Shown piece by piece: positions 16,683 to 26,012 of a stretch of DNA of 64,000 bases. Location of the stretch: NCBI GenBank assembly GCA_937141935.1, contig CAKZQS010000001.1, positions 1 to 64,000 on the forward strand, read 5' to 3'. The notes under the pieces were generated by a model. That model was given only the letters and a program-made list of their open reading frames with translations. It searched no databases and had not been told where the DNA came from. The stretch's first letter is position 1; each line of letters opens with the position of its first letter. A program made the position numbers and the translations under genes. Source of the stretch: an uncultured Ectothiorhodospiraceae bacterium. GTDB lineage: Bacteria; Pseudomonadota; Gammaproteobacteria; Nevskiales; Oceanococcaceae.

Positions 16683-17221
16683 GCTTCTTCTCCACGCAGC
16701 GCAACGGTGGCATCCCGCTTGACGTAACCCCCAAGTCCGTCCGGCACGATTTCCTCCAAGACAATTTCCGCCGCGCCGATCTCGACGACGCGGCCGTAGT
16801 TCTGGCCCATGTAGTTCCCTGTTTGCACCCGGTGCACGATGCCGTCCGGGGCCTGAATCAGCGCATAGCGCTGACCACGAAATTCCAGCGTGCCGCGCAT
16901 CCGCAGGCCTTCCAGCGGGAAGGACTCCAGCGGCTCACGGTTGCGGTCAAAGTCCGGGCTCAAAGCGCTCGAACTCTGCGTTTGTATCGGCCCGGCCGCC
17001 CCACTTTCAAAGGGTTCAAAGGGGTCGGGCTCGTCGTATTGCGCGTAGCGGAAAGGCTCGTACACGAGCACCTGCGGCACGGGCTCGACGTCGGTCGACT
17101 TGCGACCCTGAACTTCCGCGATGTAGGCCTCGAGGTTGTCCTGCTCCGGCGCGCAGGCCGTCAGGCTGCCACCGATCAGGACCAGGCCCAGCGCGGGCCA
17201 GAGGCTGCGGGCCTGGCTCAT
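16679..17221 (-). CDS. pilP: Type IV pilus lipoprotein PilP
   Basis: A 180-residue inner-membrane lipoprotein (lipobox LTAC near residue 23) that links the PilNO complex to the secretin PilQ. The middle is a flexible Pro/Glu-rich stretch; the C-terminal beta domain includes LRMRGTLEFRGQRYALIQAPDGIVHRVQTGNYMGQNYGRVVEI, the conserved PilP fold. It overlaps pilO and pilQ by 4 bases on each side, so the operon is translationally coupled. Confidence 0.96.
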   Translation of the reverse strand: MSQARSLWPALGLVLIGGSLTACAPEQDNLEAYIAEVQGRKSTDVEPVPQVLVYEPFRYAQYDEPDPFEPFESGAAGPIQTQSSSALSPDFDRNREPLESFPLEGLRMRGTLEFRGQRYALIQAPDGIVHRVQTGNYMGQNYGRVVEIGAAEIVLEEIVPDGLGGYVKRDATVALRGEEA

Positions 17222-17844
17222 TCGGCCTCCTCCTCATCCAGGTAGCGGTAGGTCTTCGCGATTGCCGTCATGCGCAGCTTGCCGCTTTGCCGCTTGTGCG
17301 GCTCGATGACAGCTTGGTGAATCGTCACGATGCGTGGCAGGGCCGAAACCCGCGAGACGAAGCCGGCAATGTCGTGGAACTCGCCAACGACTTCGATGCG
17401 GTTGGGCATTTCGGCGTAGAACTCGCGAGGCTGGTCGGCCTGGGGCTGGAACAGCTCCTCTTCCAGGCCAGAGGCCACGCGGGTCTGCGAGATGTCATTG
17501 AGCAGGCTCGCCACCTCGGTCTTGCTCGGCAGCTGGCGCAGCAGGCCGGCGAAGCTCTCACGCATTTCCCGCAGTTGCTCGCGGTAGGCGTCCAGGTTGG
17601 CCACTTTGCGCTGCTTCTTTTCGAAGTCCGTGCGCAGCTGGCGCTCCTGAAATTGCGCCTGAGCGATCTCTTCGCGAATGGGGTTGACCTGGGTGTACAG
17701 GCCTGCCGCCACGATCACGATGAACAGCAGCACGGTGAAAAAACCGTAGATGAAGTCCGACCAGCCGCCAACGTCGGAGGTGTCGAGGCTACGAAGTTCC
17801 TCGAGCTTGGTTCGCCACTGGGGCGTTTGGGCCTCCTCGCTCAT
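17218..17844 (-). CDS. pilO: Type IV pilus inner-membrane protein PilO
   Basis: A 208-residue bitopic protein: a cytoplasmic N-terminus, one membrane helix (about residues 28-46, FIYGFFTVLLFIVIVAAGLY), a periplasmic coiled coil (QAQFQERQLRTDFEKKQRKVANLDAYREQ) and a ferredoxin-like domain. PilO pairs with PilN to form the alignment complex of the pilus machine. Four-base overlaps with pilN and pilP. Confidence 0.96.
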   Translation of the reverse strand: MSEEAQTPQWRTKLEELRSLDTSDVGGWSDFIYGFFTVLLFIVIVAAGLYTQVNPIREEIAQAQFQERQLRTDFEKKQRKVANLDAYREQLREMRESFAGLLRQLPSKTEVASLLNDISQTRVASGLEEELFQPQADQPREFYAEMPNRIEVVGEFHDIAGFVSRVSALPRIVTIHQAVIEPHKRQSGKLRMTAIAKTYRYLDEEEAE

Positions 17845-18434
17845 CCTTCAAACACCTCGTCTTCCGACTTGGATTTCTGCCCGACCCGAACGCGCAGCGA
17901 GAACTCCGACAAGCGGCGGCGCCCCTCTTCGTTCGCACGAATGAAGACCAGACGCGGGTCATGCAGCCACTGTGCCGCTTCAAGGTTGCGGATGTAGGTG
18001 GAAACGCGCCCGTTGGACTCCGCCACGCCGTCGATCCGCGTTTCGGCTCCGCTCTGCTCGATACGCGTCAGATAAACGCCTTCGGGCTTGGTCGTCGCGA
18101 TCTCGTCGAAGAAGTGCACCATCTCCGCGCGGCTCTGCTGCAGTTTCTCGATCACCTGGGTCCGGGAAATCAGGTCCGCGCGCAGATTCTCCAGGTCCTT
18201 GATCTCCTGGATTTTCGCCTCGACCAACTGAATCTCCTGGCGCAAGCGCTCATTGCGTGCCTGTTGCGCTTCCAACTGGGAGTTGAACACGCCGATCACG
18301 ATGAAGCACACGGCGGCTGCGGCCAGCGCCCCGCCCCCCAGCATTGCGAAAAATTGTTTCTGCCGCTGCTCGCGTTTGGCCGCACGCCAGTCGAGCAGGT
18401 TAATCCGGGTCATGGTCATGGCTGCGCCGCTCAT
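17841..18434 (-). CDS. pilN: Type IV pilus inner-membrane protein PilN
   Basis: A 197-residue bitopic protein. Its cytoplasmic N-terminus has the PilM-binding motif INLLDWR (residues 11-17), followed by a membrane helix (about 30-52) and a periplasmic coiled coil plus a ferredoxin-like domain. The ATG at 18434 forms an ATGA overlap with the pilM stop. It binds PilM in the cytoplasm and PilO in the periplasm. Confidence 0.96.
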   Translation of the reverse strand: MSGAAMTMTRINLLDWRAAKREQRQKQFFAMLGGGALAAAAVCFIVIGVFNSQLEAQQARNERLRQEIQLVEAKIQEIKDLENLRADLISRTQVIEKLQQSRAEMVHFFDEIATTKPEGVYLTRIEQSGAETRIDGVAESNGRVSTYIRNLEAAQWLHDPRLVFIRANEEGRRRLSEFSLRVRVGQKSKSEDEVFEG

Positions 18435-19501
18435 TGGTCGCTGCTCCGCATGCCCAGGCCCATGGCCACCAGCAGCGCCGGCGCCTCGGCGCGGGCCAGT
18501 GCGCGGCGCACCCGGCCGCCCACCTTGACGCGGGCCAGCGGGTCCACCAGCTCGCTTTTCACGCCCAGCTTGTCCTCAATCGCCTGCGGCAGGCCCGGCA
18601 CGTTGGCCGTGCCCCCGGCGAAAACGATGCGATCAATGCTCGAATACTCGTTGCTGTTGGCAAAGAAGAGCTGCAGCGCGCGGTCGATCTGCTGGGCGAG
18701 GTCGTCTATGAAATAGGGCAGAACCTCGGTGGCGTAATCGTCCGGGAGCTTGCCGCTGCGCTTGGCGTTGTCGGCCTCATCGGCCGGCATGCCGTAGTGG
18801 CGCATGATGTCCTCGGTCAATTGCCGGCCGCCGAAGCCCTGTTCGCGCCGGTACACGGATTTGGTGCCGTCGAAGATCGACATCATGGTGTGGCTGCCAC
18901 CGATGTCGCAGACCAGCACCACGCCTTCGCTCTGCTCATCCAGCACGAAATGCCGGATGGCGTTGTCCAGGGCGTATTCCTCGATGTCGACCACTTGCGC
19001 GGTCATGCCGGCCGACTCGATCGCCGCCAGACGCTCGTCCACGGTTTCGCTGCGGCAGGCCGCCAGCAGCACGCTGACGTTGCCATCGCCATGCGGCGAG
19101 GGGCCGGTGACGGTGAAGTCGAGGTTCACCTCTTCGATGGGGTAGGGAACGTATTGATCCGCTTCCAGTCGAATCTGCTCCTCCATGTCCCGCTCGGAGA
19201 GGTGGTTGGGGAGCGTGATGGTCTTGGTGATGACCGGGCTGCCACTGACGGCGATGGCCGCGGTGCGCGACTTGATGTCGGCGCGGCGCAGCAGGCGGGA
19301 CAGCACCTTGCCCACGGCCTCGGGTTCGACGACCTGGCGGTCGTTCATGGCAGTGGGCGGCAATTCATCCCGCCCGCAGGCGAGCAACTCGAAGCCCCCG
19401 CTGCCGTATTCCATTTCGGCGACCTTCACCCCGGAGGTGCTGATATCGACCCCCACGATGGTTTGGTTTTTTCCGCCGAACAGGCTCAGGCTTCGACTCA
19501 T
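18431..19501 (-). CDS. pilM: Type IV pilus actin-like protein PilM
   Basis: A 356-residue cytoplasmic ATPase-fold protein (FtsA/actin-like). Nucleotide-binding blocks are visible: VGVDISTSGVKVAEM near the start, VCDIGGSHTMMSIFDG and FAGGTANVPGL. The ATG at 19501 has GGGGGAG upstream and begins MSRSLSLFGG, as in other PilM proteins; longer in-frame forms to 19594 lack similarity. First gene of pilMNOPQ and divergent from PBP1A, the usual gammaproteobacterial order. A possible -10 (TATATT, minus strand) lies at 19549-19554. Confidence 0.96.
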   Translation of the reverse strand: MSRSLSLFGGKNQTIVGVDISTSGVKVAEMEYGSGGFELLACGRDELPPTAMNDRQVVEPEAVGKVLSRLLRRADIKSRTAAIAVSGSPVITKTITLPNHLSERDMEEQIRLEADQYVPYPIEEVNLDFTVTGPSPHGDGNVSVLLAACRSETVDERLAAIESAGMTAQVVDIEEYALDNAIRHFVLDEQSEGVVLVCDIGGSHTMMSIFDGTKSVYRREQGFGGRQLTEDIMRHYGMPADEADNAKRSGKLPDDYATEVLPYFIDDLAQQIDRALQLFFANSNEYSSIDRIVFAGGTANVPGLPQAIEDKLGVKSELVDPLARVKVGGRVRRALARAEAPALLVAMGLGMRSSDQ

Positions 19502-19548
19502 GCGCTCCCCCACGCTGGATTTCTGTGCGCCGGAATGGACGAAAGGTA

Positions 19549-19554
19549 ATATAA
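19549..19554 (-). promoter_or_regulatory. Candidate -10 element for pilMNOPQ
   Basis: TATATT on the minus strand, 48 bases before the pilM ATG, in the most A+T-rich part of the 184-base pilM/PBP1A spacer. No consensus -35 is evident. Confidence 0.3.
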
Positions 19555-19685
19555 CCGCATACCGCATGTACACACGCGCTTTGGCGCTGCACATGCAGGG
19601 ATCGCGCCCCCAACCGATTCCGTCTTCCGGCCCGTGGCCACAATGGCCGGGATCGGACTATCCCAGGTTTGCATAAGCAGGTGTC

Positions 19686-22298
19686 ATGTCTCGGTTGATC
19701 AAATCTCTGCTGCTCGCCGGGGCCGCCCTCGGGCTGCTGGCTATTGTGGCCGGGATCGCGCTGCTGCTGCATTTTTCCCAGGACCTGCCCGATGTGGAGC
19801 AGGCGCAGGATCTGGAGCTGCACCAGCCGCTGCGGGTCTACGGCGCCGGCGGCGAAATCATCGGCGAGTTCGGCGCCGAGCGGCGCGAGGCGCTGGCCTG
19901 GGAGGATGTGCCGCAGGTGCTGGTCGACGCCTTTCTGGCGGCCGAGGACGATCGCTATTTCGAACACCCCGGGGTCGACTATCAGGGCCTGCTGCGCGCG
20001 GCCTGGGTGCTGGCGCTGACTGGCGAGAAGTCCCAGGGCGGCAGCACGGTCACGATGCAGCTGGCCCGCAACCTGTTCCTGTCCAACGAAAAAAGCTACC
20101 GGCGCAAGATCCGCGAGATCCTGCTGGCGCTGGAGCTGGAGCAGCGCTTCGACAAGACCGAAATCCTGCGGCTGTACCTGAACAAGATCTTTCTGGGCCA
20201 GCGTGCCTACGGCGTGGCGGCCGCCGCGCGCATCTATTACGGCAAGAGTGTCGACGAACTGACTCTGGATGAGGCGGCGATGATCGCCGGCCTGCCCAAG
20301 GCGCCCTCGGCCTACAACCCGGTCGCCAACCCGCATCGCGCCGAACTGCGGCGCAACTACGTGCTGCGCCGCATGCGCGAACTGGGCAGCATCACACCCG
20401 AGCAGGAGGCCGCCGCGCGCGCCGTGCCGGTGAAGGCCGCCTTGGCGGAATCGCCGGTGCTGCTCGATGCGCACTACGTGGCCGAGATGGTGCGCGCGGA
20501 GATGTACGGCCGCTACGGCGACGCGATTTACACCGCGGGTGTGCACGTCCACACCAGCATCGATGCCGAGCTGCAGCGCGCCGCCGCCGATGCCGTGCGC
20601 CGTGGCGTGCTCGATTACGACGCGCGTCATGCCTGGCGCGGCCCGGAGGCCACGCGCGAGCTGGCCGACGGCCAGCCTCTGACGGCGCTGATCGAATCCG
20701 GCGAGGCGGCGCGTATCGACGCGGCCAACGAGCTATTCGAGGACATCGACCGCCTGGGCGGGCTGGAGCGCGCCATCGTGCTGCGCAGCGGCCCGGAGTC
20801 CACGCTGACGCTGCGCGAGGATGGCGCCCTGCTGACCGTCGCCGCCGCCGATATCCCCTGGGAGCAGGCCCGCGACCTGCCCACCGGCGCGGTCGTCTAC
20901 CTGCGTCCGCTGGGCGCAAGCAGCAGCGCGGCCGAAGAGCGGGATGACGAGAGCCTGGACGGCGCGGCCGAGGGCGCGCCGGCCGGCGGCGACAGTGATG
21001 CTGCGCAGGCCGCGCAGCGCTGGCAGCTGGCGCAGCGCCCCCAGGTCCAGGCCGCGCTGGTCGCGCTGGACCCTAGCGACGGGGCCGTCGTGGCGCTGGT
21101 CGGTGGCTTCGACTTCTTTGCCAGCAAGTTCAACCGCGCGGTGCAGGCACGGCGGCAGCCGGGCTCGAGCTTCAAGCCCTTCCTGTACTCCGCCGCGCTG
21201 CATGAGGGGCTGACACCGGCCACGGTGATGAATGATGCGCCGGTGGTCTTCGACGACCCCGCCCTGGGCGGCGCCTGGAAGCCGGAGAACTACGACGGCC
21301 GCTTTCGCGGGCCCACCCGGCTGCGTGAGGCGCTGGTGCGCTCCAGCAACCTCGTCACCATCCGCATCCTGCAGCGCGTGGGCATTGGCGATTTTCGCGA
21401 TTACGTCACCCGATTCGGCCTGGACAAGAGCGACCTGCCGCGCGATCTGTCCATCGCGCTGGGCAGCGGCACCTTCTCGCCGCTGGAGCTGGCGGGGGCC
21501 TACGCGGTCATCGCCAACAGCGGCTACCGCGTGCGGCCCTGGCACGTGGATCGCGTCGAAACCGCCGCCGGCGAGCTGATCGAAAGCCCGCCGCGGCTGC
21601 GAGTCTGCCCGGATTGCCTGGCCGCCGGGGAGGCGGACGCCTTGGCCGACCCCGAGAACGGCCTGGACACCACCGCGCTGCCCAGCCCCGCGCCGCGGCC
21701 CACGCTGCAGCCGGGCCGCGAGCCCTTTGCCGAGCGCGGTGCCCCGCAGCCGGCGGAATCCAGCGCCGCTCCCGAGCCCACCGCGCCGGTGTACGAGCCG
21801 GCCCCACGGGTCGTGGACGCCGCCAATATGTACATCGTCAGCGACATGATGCGCGACGTGATCCAGCGCGGCACCGGGCGCAAGGCGCGCAGCCTGGGGC
21901 GGCGCGACATCGCCGGCAAGACCGGCACCACCAACGAGCAGCGCGACGCCTGGTTTGCCGGCTTCCACCCCGATCTCGTCGTGGTGACCTGGATCGGCTT
22001 CGACGACCTGACGCCGATGGGGCGTGGCGAAACCGGCGGCCGCGCGGCCCTGCCGCTGTGGATCGACTTCATGGGCGCGGCCCTGCCGGCGCTGCCCCAG
22101 CGGCAGGCCACACCGCCCTCCGGTGTGGTCACCGCGCGTATCGACCCGGACACGGGCGAGCTGTCCAGCATCGGCGAATTCGAGCTCTTCCTGGAGGGCT
22201 TCGTGCCCGAGGCGCCGGTGCGGCGTGCCTGGGAAGACCCGGCCGAGGTGCGCTCGGAGGACGAGCTCTCCGACGAGGTGCTCGAGGACCTGTTTTGA
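19686..22298 (+). CDS. mrcA: Penicillin-binding protein 1A, bifunctional transglycosylase/transpeptidase
   Basis: An 870-residue class A PBP that polymerises and cross-links peptidoglycan. One N-terminal membrane helix (about 7-30) is followed by the glycosyltransferase domain with EDDRYFEHPGVD (Glu87) and GGSTVTMQLARNLFL. The transpeptidase domain has the catalytic motif SSFK (Ser494-Lys497), SSN (553-555) and KTG (745-747). An OB-like insertion lies between the domains. Acidic (about 415-440) and proline-rich (about 660-700) low-complexity stretches are lineage-specific extras. Divergent from pilM. Confidence 0.96.
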   Translation: MSRLIKSLLLAGAALGLLAIVAGIALLLHFSQDLPDVEQAQDLELHQPLRVYGAGGEIIGEFGAERREALAWEDVPQVLVDAFLAAEDDRYFEHPGVDYQGLLRAAWVLALTGEKSQGGSTVTMQLARNLFLSNEKSYRRKIREILLALELEQRFDKTEILRLYLNKIFLGQRAYGVAAAARIYYGKSVDELTLDEAAMIAGLPKAPSAYNPVANPHRAELRRNYVLRRMRELGSITPEQEAAARAVPVKAALAESPVLLDAHYVAEMVRAEMYGRYGDAIYTAGVHVHTSIDAELQRAAADAVRRGVLDYDARHAWRGPEATRELADGQPLTALIESGEAARIDAANELFEDIDRLGGLERAIVLRSGPESTLTLREDGALLTVAAADIPWEQARDLPTGAVVYLRPLGASSSAAEERDDESLDGAAEGAPAGGDSDAAQAAQRWQLAQRPQVQAALVALDPSDGAVVALVGGFDFFASKFNRAVQARRQPGSSFKPFLYSAALHEGLTPATVMNDAPVVFDDPALGGAWKPENYDGRFRGPTRLREALVRSSNLVTIRILQRVGIGDFRDYVTRFGLDKSDLPRDLSIALGSGTFSPLELAGAYAVIANSGYRVRPWHVDRVETAAGELIESPPRLRVCPDCLAAGEADALADPENGLDTTALPSPAPRPTLQPGREPFAERGAPQPAESSAAPEPTAPVYEPAPRVVDAANMYIVSDMMRDVIQRGTGRKARSLGRRDIAGKTGTTNEQRDAWFAGFHPDLVVVTWIGFDDLTPMGRGETGGRAALPLWIDFMGAALPALPQRQATPPSGVVTARIDPDTGELSSIGEFELFLEGFVPEAPVRRAWEDPAEVRSEDELSDEVLEDLF

Positions 22299-22927
22299 GC
22301 CGCGGGGCGTCGCCAGGCCGCGGCGCTGGCGTGGACCCGGGCGCGGAGCGCGCGGAACTCGCCGCCGAGGCCGCGCGCCTGCTGGCGGAAGAGGGCGTGC
22401 GCGACTGGGGCTTTGCCAAGGCCAAGGCCGCCGAGCGGCTGGGCCGCCCGCGCGCCCGGGCCCCTTCCAACGCCGAACTGGCGGCCGCGCTGCGCAGCCA
22501 CCTGAACACCTTCGCGGCCGACGAGGTGGCGGTGCGCCTGGCCGAGCGCCGCCGGCTCGCGCAGCGGCTCATGCGCCCGCTGGCGGCCTTTCAGCCGCAT
22601 GTGGCCGGCGCCCTGGTGCATGGCCTCGCCACGCCGCGCAGCCGCATCGAGCTGCACCTGTTCAGCGACCCGGCCGAGCAGGTCGACATCGCGCTCAGCG
22701 ATATGGGCTGGCATTACGAGGAGGACGAGGTCCGCCTGCGCCACCCCGACGGGCGCGAGCTGATCGTGCCGGTGTGCCGGCTGGAGATCGAGGACGTCGA
22801 GGTCGACCTGCTGATCTTTGCCGAGGCCGATCGCCGCTGGGCGCCGCCCTGCGCGGTGGAGGGCGGCATGCAGCGCCGAGTGGACCCGCAGGCGCTCCAG
22901 GCGCTGCTGACGGCCGCCGGCGACTAG
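22295..22927 (+). CDS. Nucleotidyltransferase-like protein of unknown function
   Basis: A predicted 210-residue soluble protein. An alanine-rich N-terminal helical region (DWGFAKAKAAERLGRPRARAPSNAELAAALRSHL) is followed by ALVHGLATPRSRIELHLFSDPAEQVDIAL and VCRLEIEDVEVDLLIFAE. This resembles the minimal nucleotidyltransferase fold, but the classical GSxxxGxxxxxSDxD is degenerate (HGLATPRSRIELHLF), so catalysis is doubtful. I start at TTG 22295, which overlaps the PBP1A stop (TTGA) and has GAGG 7 bases upstream; GTG 22331 is the alternative. Coupling to PBP1A hints at an envelope link, not proven. Confidence 0.65.
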   Translation: MSRGASPGRGAGVDPGAERAELAAEAARLLAEEGVRDWGFAKAKAAERLGRPRARAPSNAELAAALRSHLNTFAADEVAVRLAERRRLAQRLMRPLAAFQPHVAGALVHGLATPRSRIELHLFSDPAEQVDIALSDMGWHYEEDEVRLRHPDGRELIVPVCRLEIEDVEVDLLIFAEADRRWAPPCAVEGGMQRRVDPQALQALLTAAGD

Positions 22928-22984
22928 CGCGCCAGTTCCCGGGCCCCACCCCGGGGCGATGTTCCGCGCCCTAGGCGAAACAAC

Positions 22985-23029
22985 GTAGGCACAACAACCG
23001 CAGGCACAAGAACCGCAGGCACAAAAAAG
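22985..23029. repeat. Three tandem 15-bp repeats
   Basis: Units GtAGGCACAAnAACC start at 22985, 23000 and 23015, running into the A-run of the gltA terminator. Function unknown. Confidence 0.75.
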
Positions 23030-23046
23030 GGCGCCCGCAGGCGCCC
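23023..23046 (-). terminator. Rho-independent terminator of gltA
   Basis: On the minus strand a GGGCGCC/GGCGCCC stem with a four-base loop is followed by a run of six T, 20 bases after the gltA stop. Confidence 0.85.
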
Positions 23047-23066
23047 TTGGCGATCGACGTCGCGCC

Positions 23067-24359
23067 TTAGCGCTTCTCGACGGCCACGTAGTCGCGTTGC
23101 TCCGAGCCGGTGTAGACCTGGCGCGGGCGGCCAATGCGGTTGCCCGGGTCGGCGGTCATTTCCTGCCAGTGCGCCGCCCAGCCCACGGTGCGGGCAATGG
23201 CAAACATCGGGGTCATCATCGACACCGGGATGCCCAGCGCCTTGTAGATGATGCCGGAGTAGAAGTCCACGTTCGGGTAGAGCTTCTTCTCCTTGAAGTA
23301 GTCGTCTTCCAGCGCGACCTGCTCCAGCTTCAGCGCCAGCTCGAACTTGGGGTCGTTTTCCATGCCCAGGTGCTCCAGCACCTGGTGGCAGTACTCGCGG
23401 ATGATCGTGGCGCGCGGGTCGAAGTTCTTGTACACGCGGTGGCCAAAGCCCATCAGGCGGAAGGGGTCGGACTTGTCCTTGGCCTTGGCAATGAACTTGT
23501 CGGCCTGACTGATATCGCCGATCTGGTCCAGCATCCGCAGCACCGCCTCGTTGGCGCCGCCGTGGGCCGGGCCCCACAGCGCGGTGATGCCCGCGGCGAT
23601 GGCCGCGTAGGGGTTGCAGCCGGTGGAGCCGGCCAGGCGCACCGTCGAGGTCGAGGCGTTCTGCTCGTGGTCGGCATGCAGGATGAACAGCACGTCCAGC
23701 GCCTTGGCGGCGATGGGGTCCACCTCATAATCCTCGGCGGGCACCGCGAACAGCATGTGCAGCAGGTTGGAGCAGTAGTCCAGCCGGTTCTGCGGGTACA
23801 TGAAGGGCTGACCCACCGAGCGCTTGTAGGCGGCCGCCGCGATCGTCGGGATCTTGGCGATCATGCGCCGCGCAAAGATGTTGCGGTGCTCGGGGTCGTT
23901 GATGTTGGTGGTGTCGTGGTAGAAGGCCGACAGCGAGGCCACCACGCCGGCCATCATGGCCATCGGGTGCGCGTCGTAGCGGAAGCCCCCAAAGAAGCTC
24001 TTCAGCGACTCGTTGATCATGGTGTGATAACGAATCGCGGTGTCGAATTCTTCCAGCTGCGCCGCGGTCGGCAGCTCGCCGTACAGCAGCAGGTAGCAGA
24101 CCTCGATGAAGCTCGAGTGCTTGGCCAGCTGGTCCACCGGGTAGCCGCGGTACATCAGCAGGCCTTCGCCGCCGTCGATGTAGGTGATCTTCGACTCGCA
24201 GGAGCAGGTGGAGTTGAAGCTCGGGTCGTAGGTGAACATGCCCGAGTTGCCATACAGGCCCCGGACGTCAACGGCCTTCGGGCCCAGCGTGCCTTCAACC
24301 AGCGGCAGGTCGGCCAGGCTCTGGCCATCCGGCCCGGTGATCTTGTAATTGGCGCTCAT
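23067..24359 (-). CDS. gltA: Citrate synthase (hexameric type II)
   Basis: A 430-residue enzyme that condenses acetyl-CoA and oxaloacetate. Typical gammaproteobacterial GltA N-terminus ([28 protein letters not shown]), [25 protein letters not shown], and catalytic blocks [36 protein letters not shown] and [14 protein letters not shown]. The type II form is NADH-sensitive in relatives. AGGAG lies about 12 bases before the ATG. It follows the malic-enzyme gene by 74 bases on the same strand. Confidence 0.97.
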   Translation of the reverse strand: MSANYKITGPDGQSLADLPLVEGTLGPKAVDVRGLYGNSGMFTYDPSFNSTCSCESKITYIDGGEGLLMYRGYPVDQLAKHSSFIEVCYLLLYGELPTAAQLEEFDTAIRYHTMINESLKSFFGGFRYDAHPMAMMAGVVASLSAFYHDTTNINDPEHRNIFARRMIAKIPTIAAAAYKRSVGQPFMYPQNRLDYCSNLLHMLFAVPAEDYEVDPIAAKALDVLFILHADHEQNASTSTVRLAGSTGCNPYAAIAAGITALWGPAHGGANEAVLRMLDQIGDISQADKFIAKAKDKSDPFRLMGFGHRVYKNFDPRATIIREYCHQVLEHLGMENDPKFELALKLEQVALEDDYFKEKKLYPNVDFYSGIIYKALGIPVSMMTPMFAIARTVGWAAHWQEMTADPGNRIGRPRQVYTGSEQRDYVAVEKR

Positions 24360-24416
24360 CAGAAGGGTGCTCCTGCGTTGGCGTTTATCTAAGGGTACGA
24401 AAGTCGCAGACGACGG

Positions 24417-24434
24417 GGCGGGCCCCGGCCCGCC
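24417..24434. terminator. Possible hairpin at the end of the malic enzyme gene
   Basis: A perfect GC-rich palindrome, GGCGGGCC-CC-GGCCCGCC, abuts the malic-enzyme stop codon. No T-run follows, so it may be an attenuator or a 3'-end stabiliser rather than a full terminator. Confidence 0.35.
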
Positions 24435-25675
24435 TACTCGGGATAGTGGGCGGGATAATCGGTTCTGGCGATGCCGGAGTCTACGGCGGCGCGCGCCACC
24501 GCGGCCGGCACCACGTCGATCAGCCGCGGATCCAGCGGCGTGGGCAGGATGTAATCCGGCCCGAAGCCCCAGGCGCCGCGGCCGTAGGCCTCCAGCACCG
24601 AATTGGGCACCGGCTCGCGCGCCAGCTGGCGCAGCGCATGCACGGCCGCCAGGTGCATCTGCGTATTGATGCCGCGGGCCCGCACGTCCAGCGCGCCGCG
24701 GAAGATGAAGGGAAAGCCCAGGACATTGTTGACCTGGTTGGGGAAGTCGCTGCGGCCGGTGGCCATGATCAGATCGTCACGAACGGCGTTGGCCTCGTCC
24801 GGCATGATCTCGGGCACCGGATTGGACAGCGCGAACACCACCGGCTTGGGCGCCATCGCGCGGACCATGTCCGGCGTCACCAGCCCCGGGCCCGACACGC
24901 CGATAAACACATCGGCGCCGTCCATGGCCTCGGCCAGCGTCTGCGGGCCGCCGTTCTGCGCGAACTCGGCCTTGAAGTCGACCAGGTTCTCGCGATCGCT
25001 GTGAATCACGCCCTTGCGGTCGACGACAAAGATGTTGTCCTTGCGCGCGCCCAGCTCCACGCACAGACGCAGGCTGGCAATGCCGGCGGCGCCGGCGCCC
25101 AGGCACACGATGCGGGCGTCTTCGAGCGTCTTGCCCTGCAGTTCCAGCGCGTTCAGCAGCCCGGCCACGACGATGATGGCGGTGCCATGCTGGTCGTCGT
25201 GGAAGATCGGGATGTCGAGTTTGTCCTGCAGCACGCGCTCGATCTCGAAGCAATGCGGGGCCGCAATGTCCTCGAGATTGATGCCGCCGAAGGTGCAGCC
25301 TATGCGCGCCACCGTGTCGATGAAGTCCTGCGGCTCGGGGGCCTCGACCTCAATGTCAAAGACATCGACGTCGGCGAACTTCTTGAACAGCACCGCCTTG
25401 CCCTCCATCACCGGCTTGGAGGCCAGCGCGCCGGCATTGCCCAGGCCGAGCACGGCCGTGCCGTTGGAGATCACGGCGACCAGGTTGCCCTTGGAGGTAT
25501 AGCGGTAGGCGTCATCACGGTTTTCCATGATCGCCTTGACCGGCTCGGCGACGCCCGGCGTGTACGCCAGCGCCAGTTCGGCGGGCGTGGTGAAGGGCTT
25601 CGTGACCGCGATCGCAAGCTTCCCGGGTTGCGGCTTTTCGTGGTAATCCAGTGCAGCTTTAACCCGGTCGTTCAT
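24434..25675 (-). CDS. Malic enzyme (oxaloacetate-decarboxylating malate dehydrogenase), short form
   Basis: A 413-residue enzyme converting malate to pyruvate and CO2 with NAD(P). It shows the MaeB N-terminus ([33 protein letters not shown]), the metal/catalytic block [34 protein letters not shown] and the nucleotide-binding turn [12 protein letters not shown]. It lacks the C-terminal phosphotransacetylase domain of E. coli MaeB, so it belongs to the short class; cofactor preference is not decidable here. Between rpmE and gltA, all on the minus strand. Confidence 0.93.
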   Translation of the reverse strand: MNDRVKAALDYHEKPQPGKLAIAVTKPFTTPAELALAYTPGVAEPVKAIMENRDDAYRYTSKGNLVAVISNGTAVLGLGNAGALASKPVMEGKAVLFKKFADVDVFDIEVEAPEPQDFIDTVARIGCTFGGINLEDIAAPHCFEIERVLQDKLDIPIFHDDQHGTAIIVVAGLLNALELQGKTLEDARIVCLGAGAAGIASLRLCVELGARKDNIFVVDRKGVIHSDRENLVDFKAEFAQNGGPQTLAEAMDGADVFIGVSGPGLVTPDMVRAMAPKPVVFALSNPVPEIMPDEANAVRDDLIMATGRSDFPNQVNNVLGFPFIFRGALDVRARGINTQMHLAAVHALRQLAREPVPNSVLEAYGRGAWGFGPDYILPTPLDPRLIDVVPAAVARAAVDSGIARTDYPAHYPE

Positions 25676-25723
25676 CTTGCGTGTTCCGTAGTGGGAATGT
25701 CGCGGTCCGCGAGGATAGCCCGA

Positions 25724-25930
25724 TCAGCCCTTGCTGCCGTAACGCTCCTTGAAGCGGTTCACGCGGCCACCGCTGTCGAGAATCTTCTGCTTGCCGGTGT
25801 AGAAGGGGTGGCAGGCAGCGCAGACTTCGACCTGCACCGGCTCGCAGATGGTCGAGCGGGTTTCGAAGGTGTTGCCGCAGCTGCAGGTGACGGTGATCTG
25901 CTCGTAGCGCGGATGGATGTCGGCTTTCAT
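25724..25930 (-). CDS. rpmE: 50S ribosomal protein L31, zinc-binding form
   Basis: A 68-residue L31 starting [11 protein letters not shown]. The zinc ligands are all present: Cys16, Cys18, Cys37 and Cys40 ([21 protein letters not shown]). This is the C+ form used under zinc-replete conditions. Upstream of the malic-enzyme gene by 48 bases. Confidence 0.97.
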   Translation of the reverse strand: MKADIHPRYEQITVTCSCGNTFETRSTICEPVQVEVCAACHPFYTGKQKILDSGGRVNRFKERYGSKG

Positions 25931-26012
25931 GGCCAGCGGCCTCTGAAGGTGGGACGAAAGAACCGCGTATTCTACTGCGCCACTGACGCTGATGCCAGCC
26001 CGCGGCTCGGCC

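Noticed and set aside
22295-22927. mrcA extension or second PBP domain
   Set aside because: The PBP1A stop is clear and the downstream frame is different; domains are complete without it.
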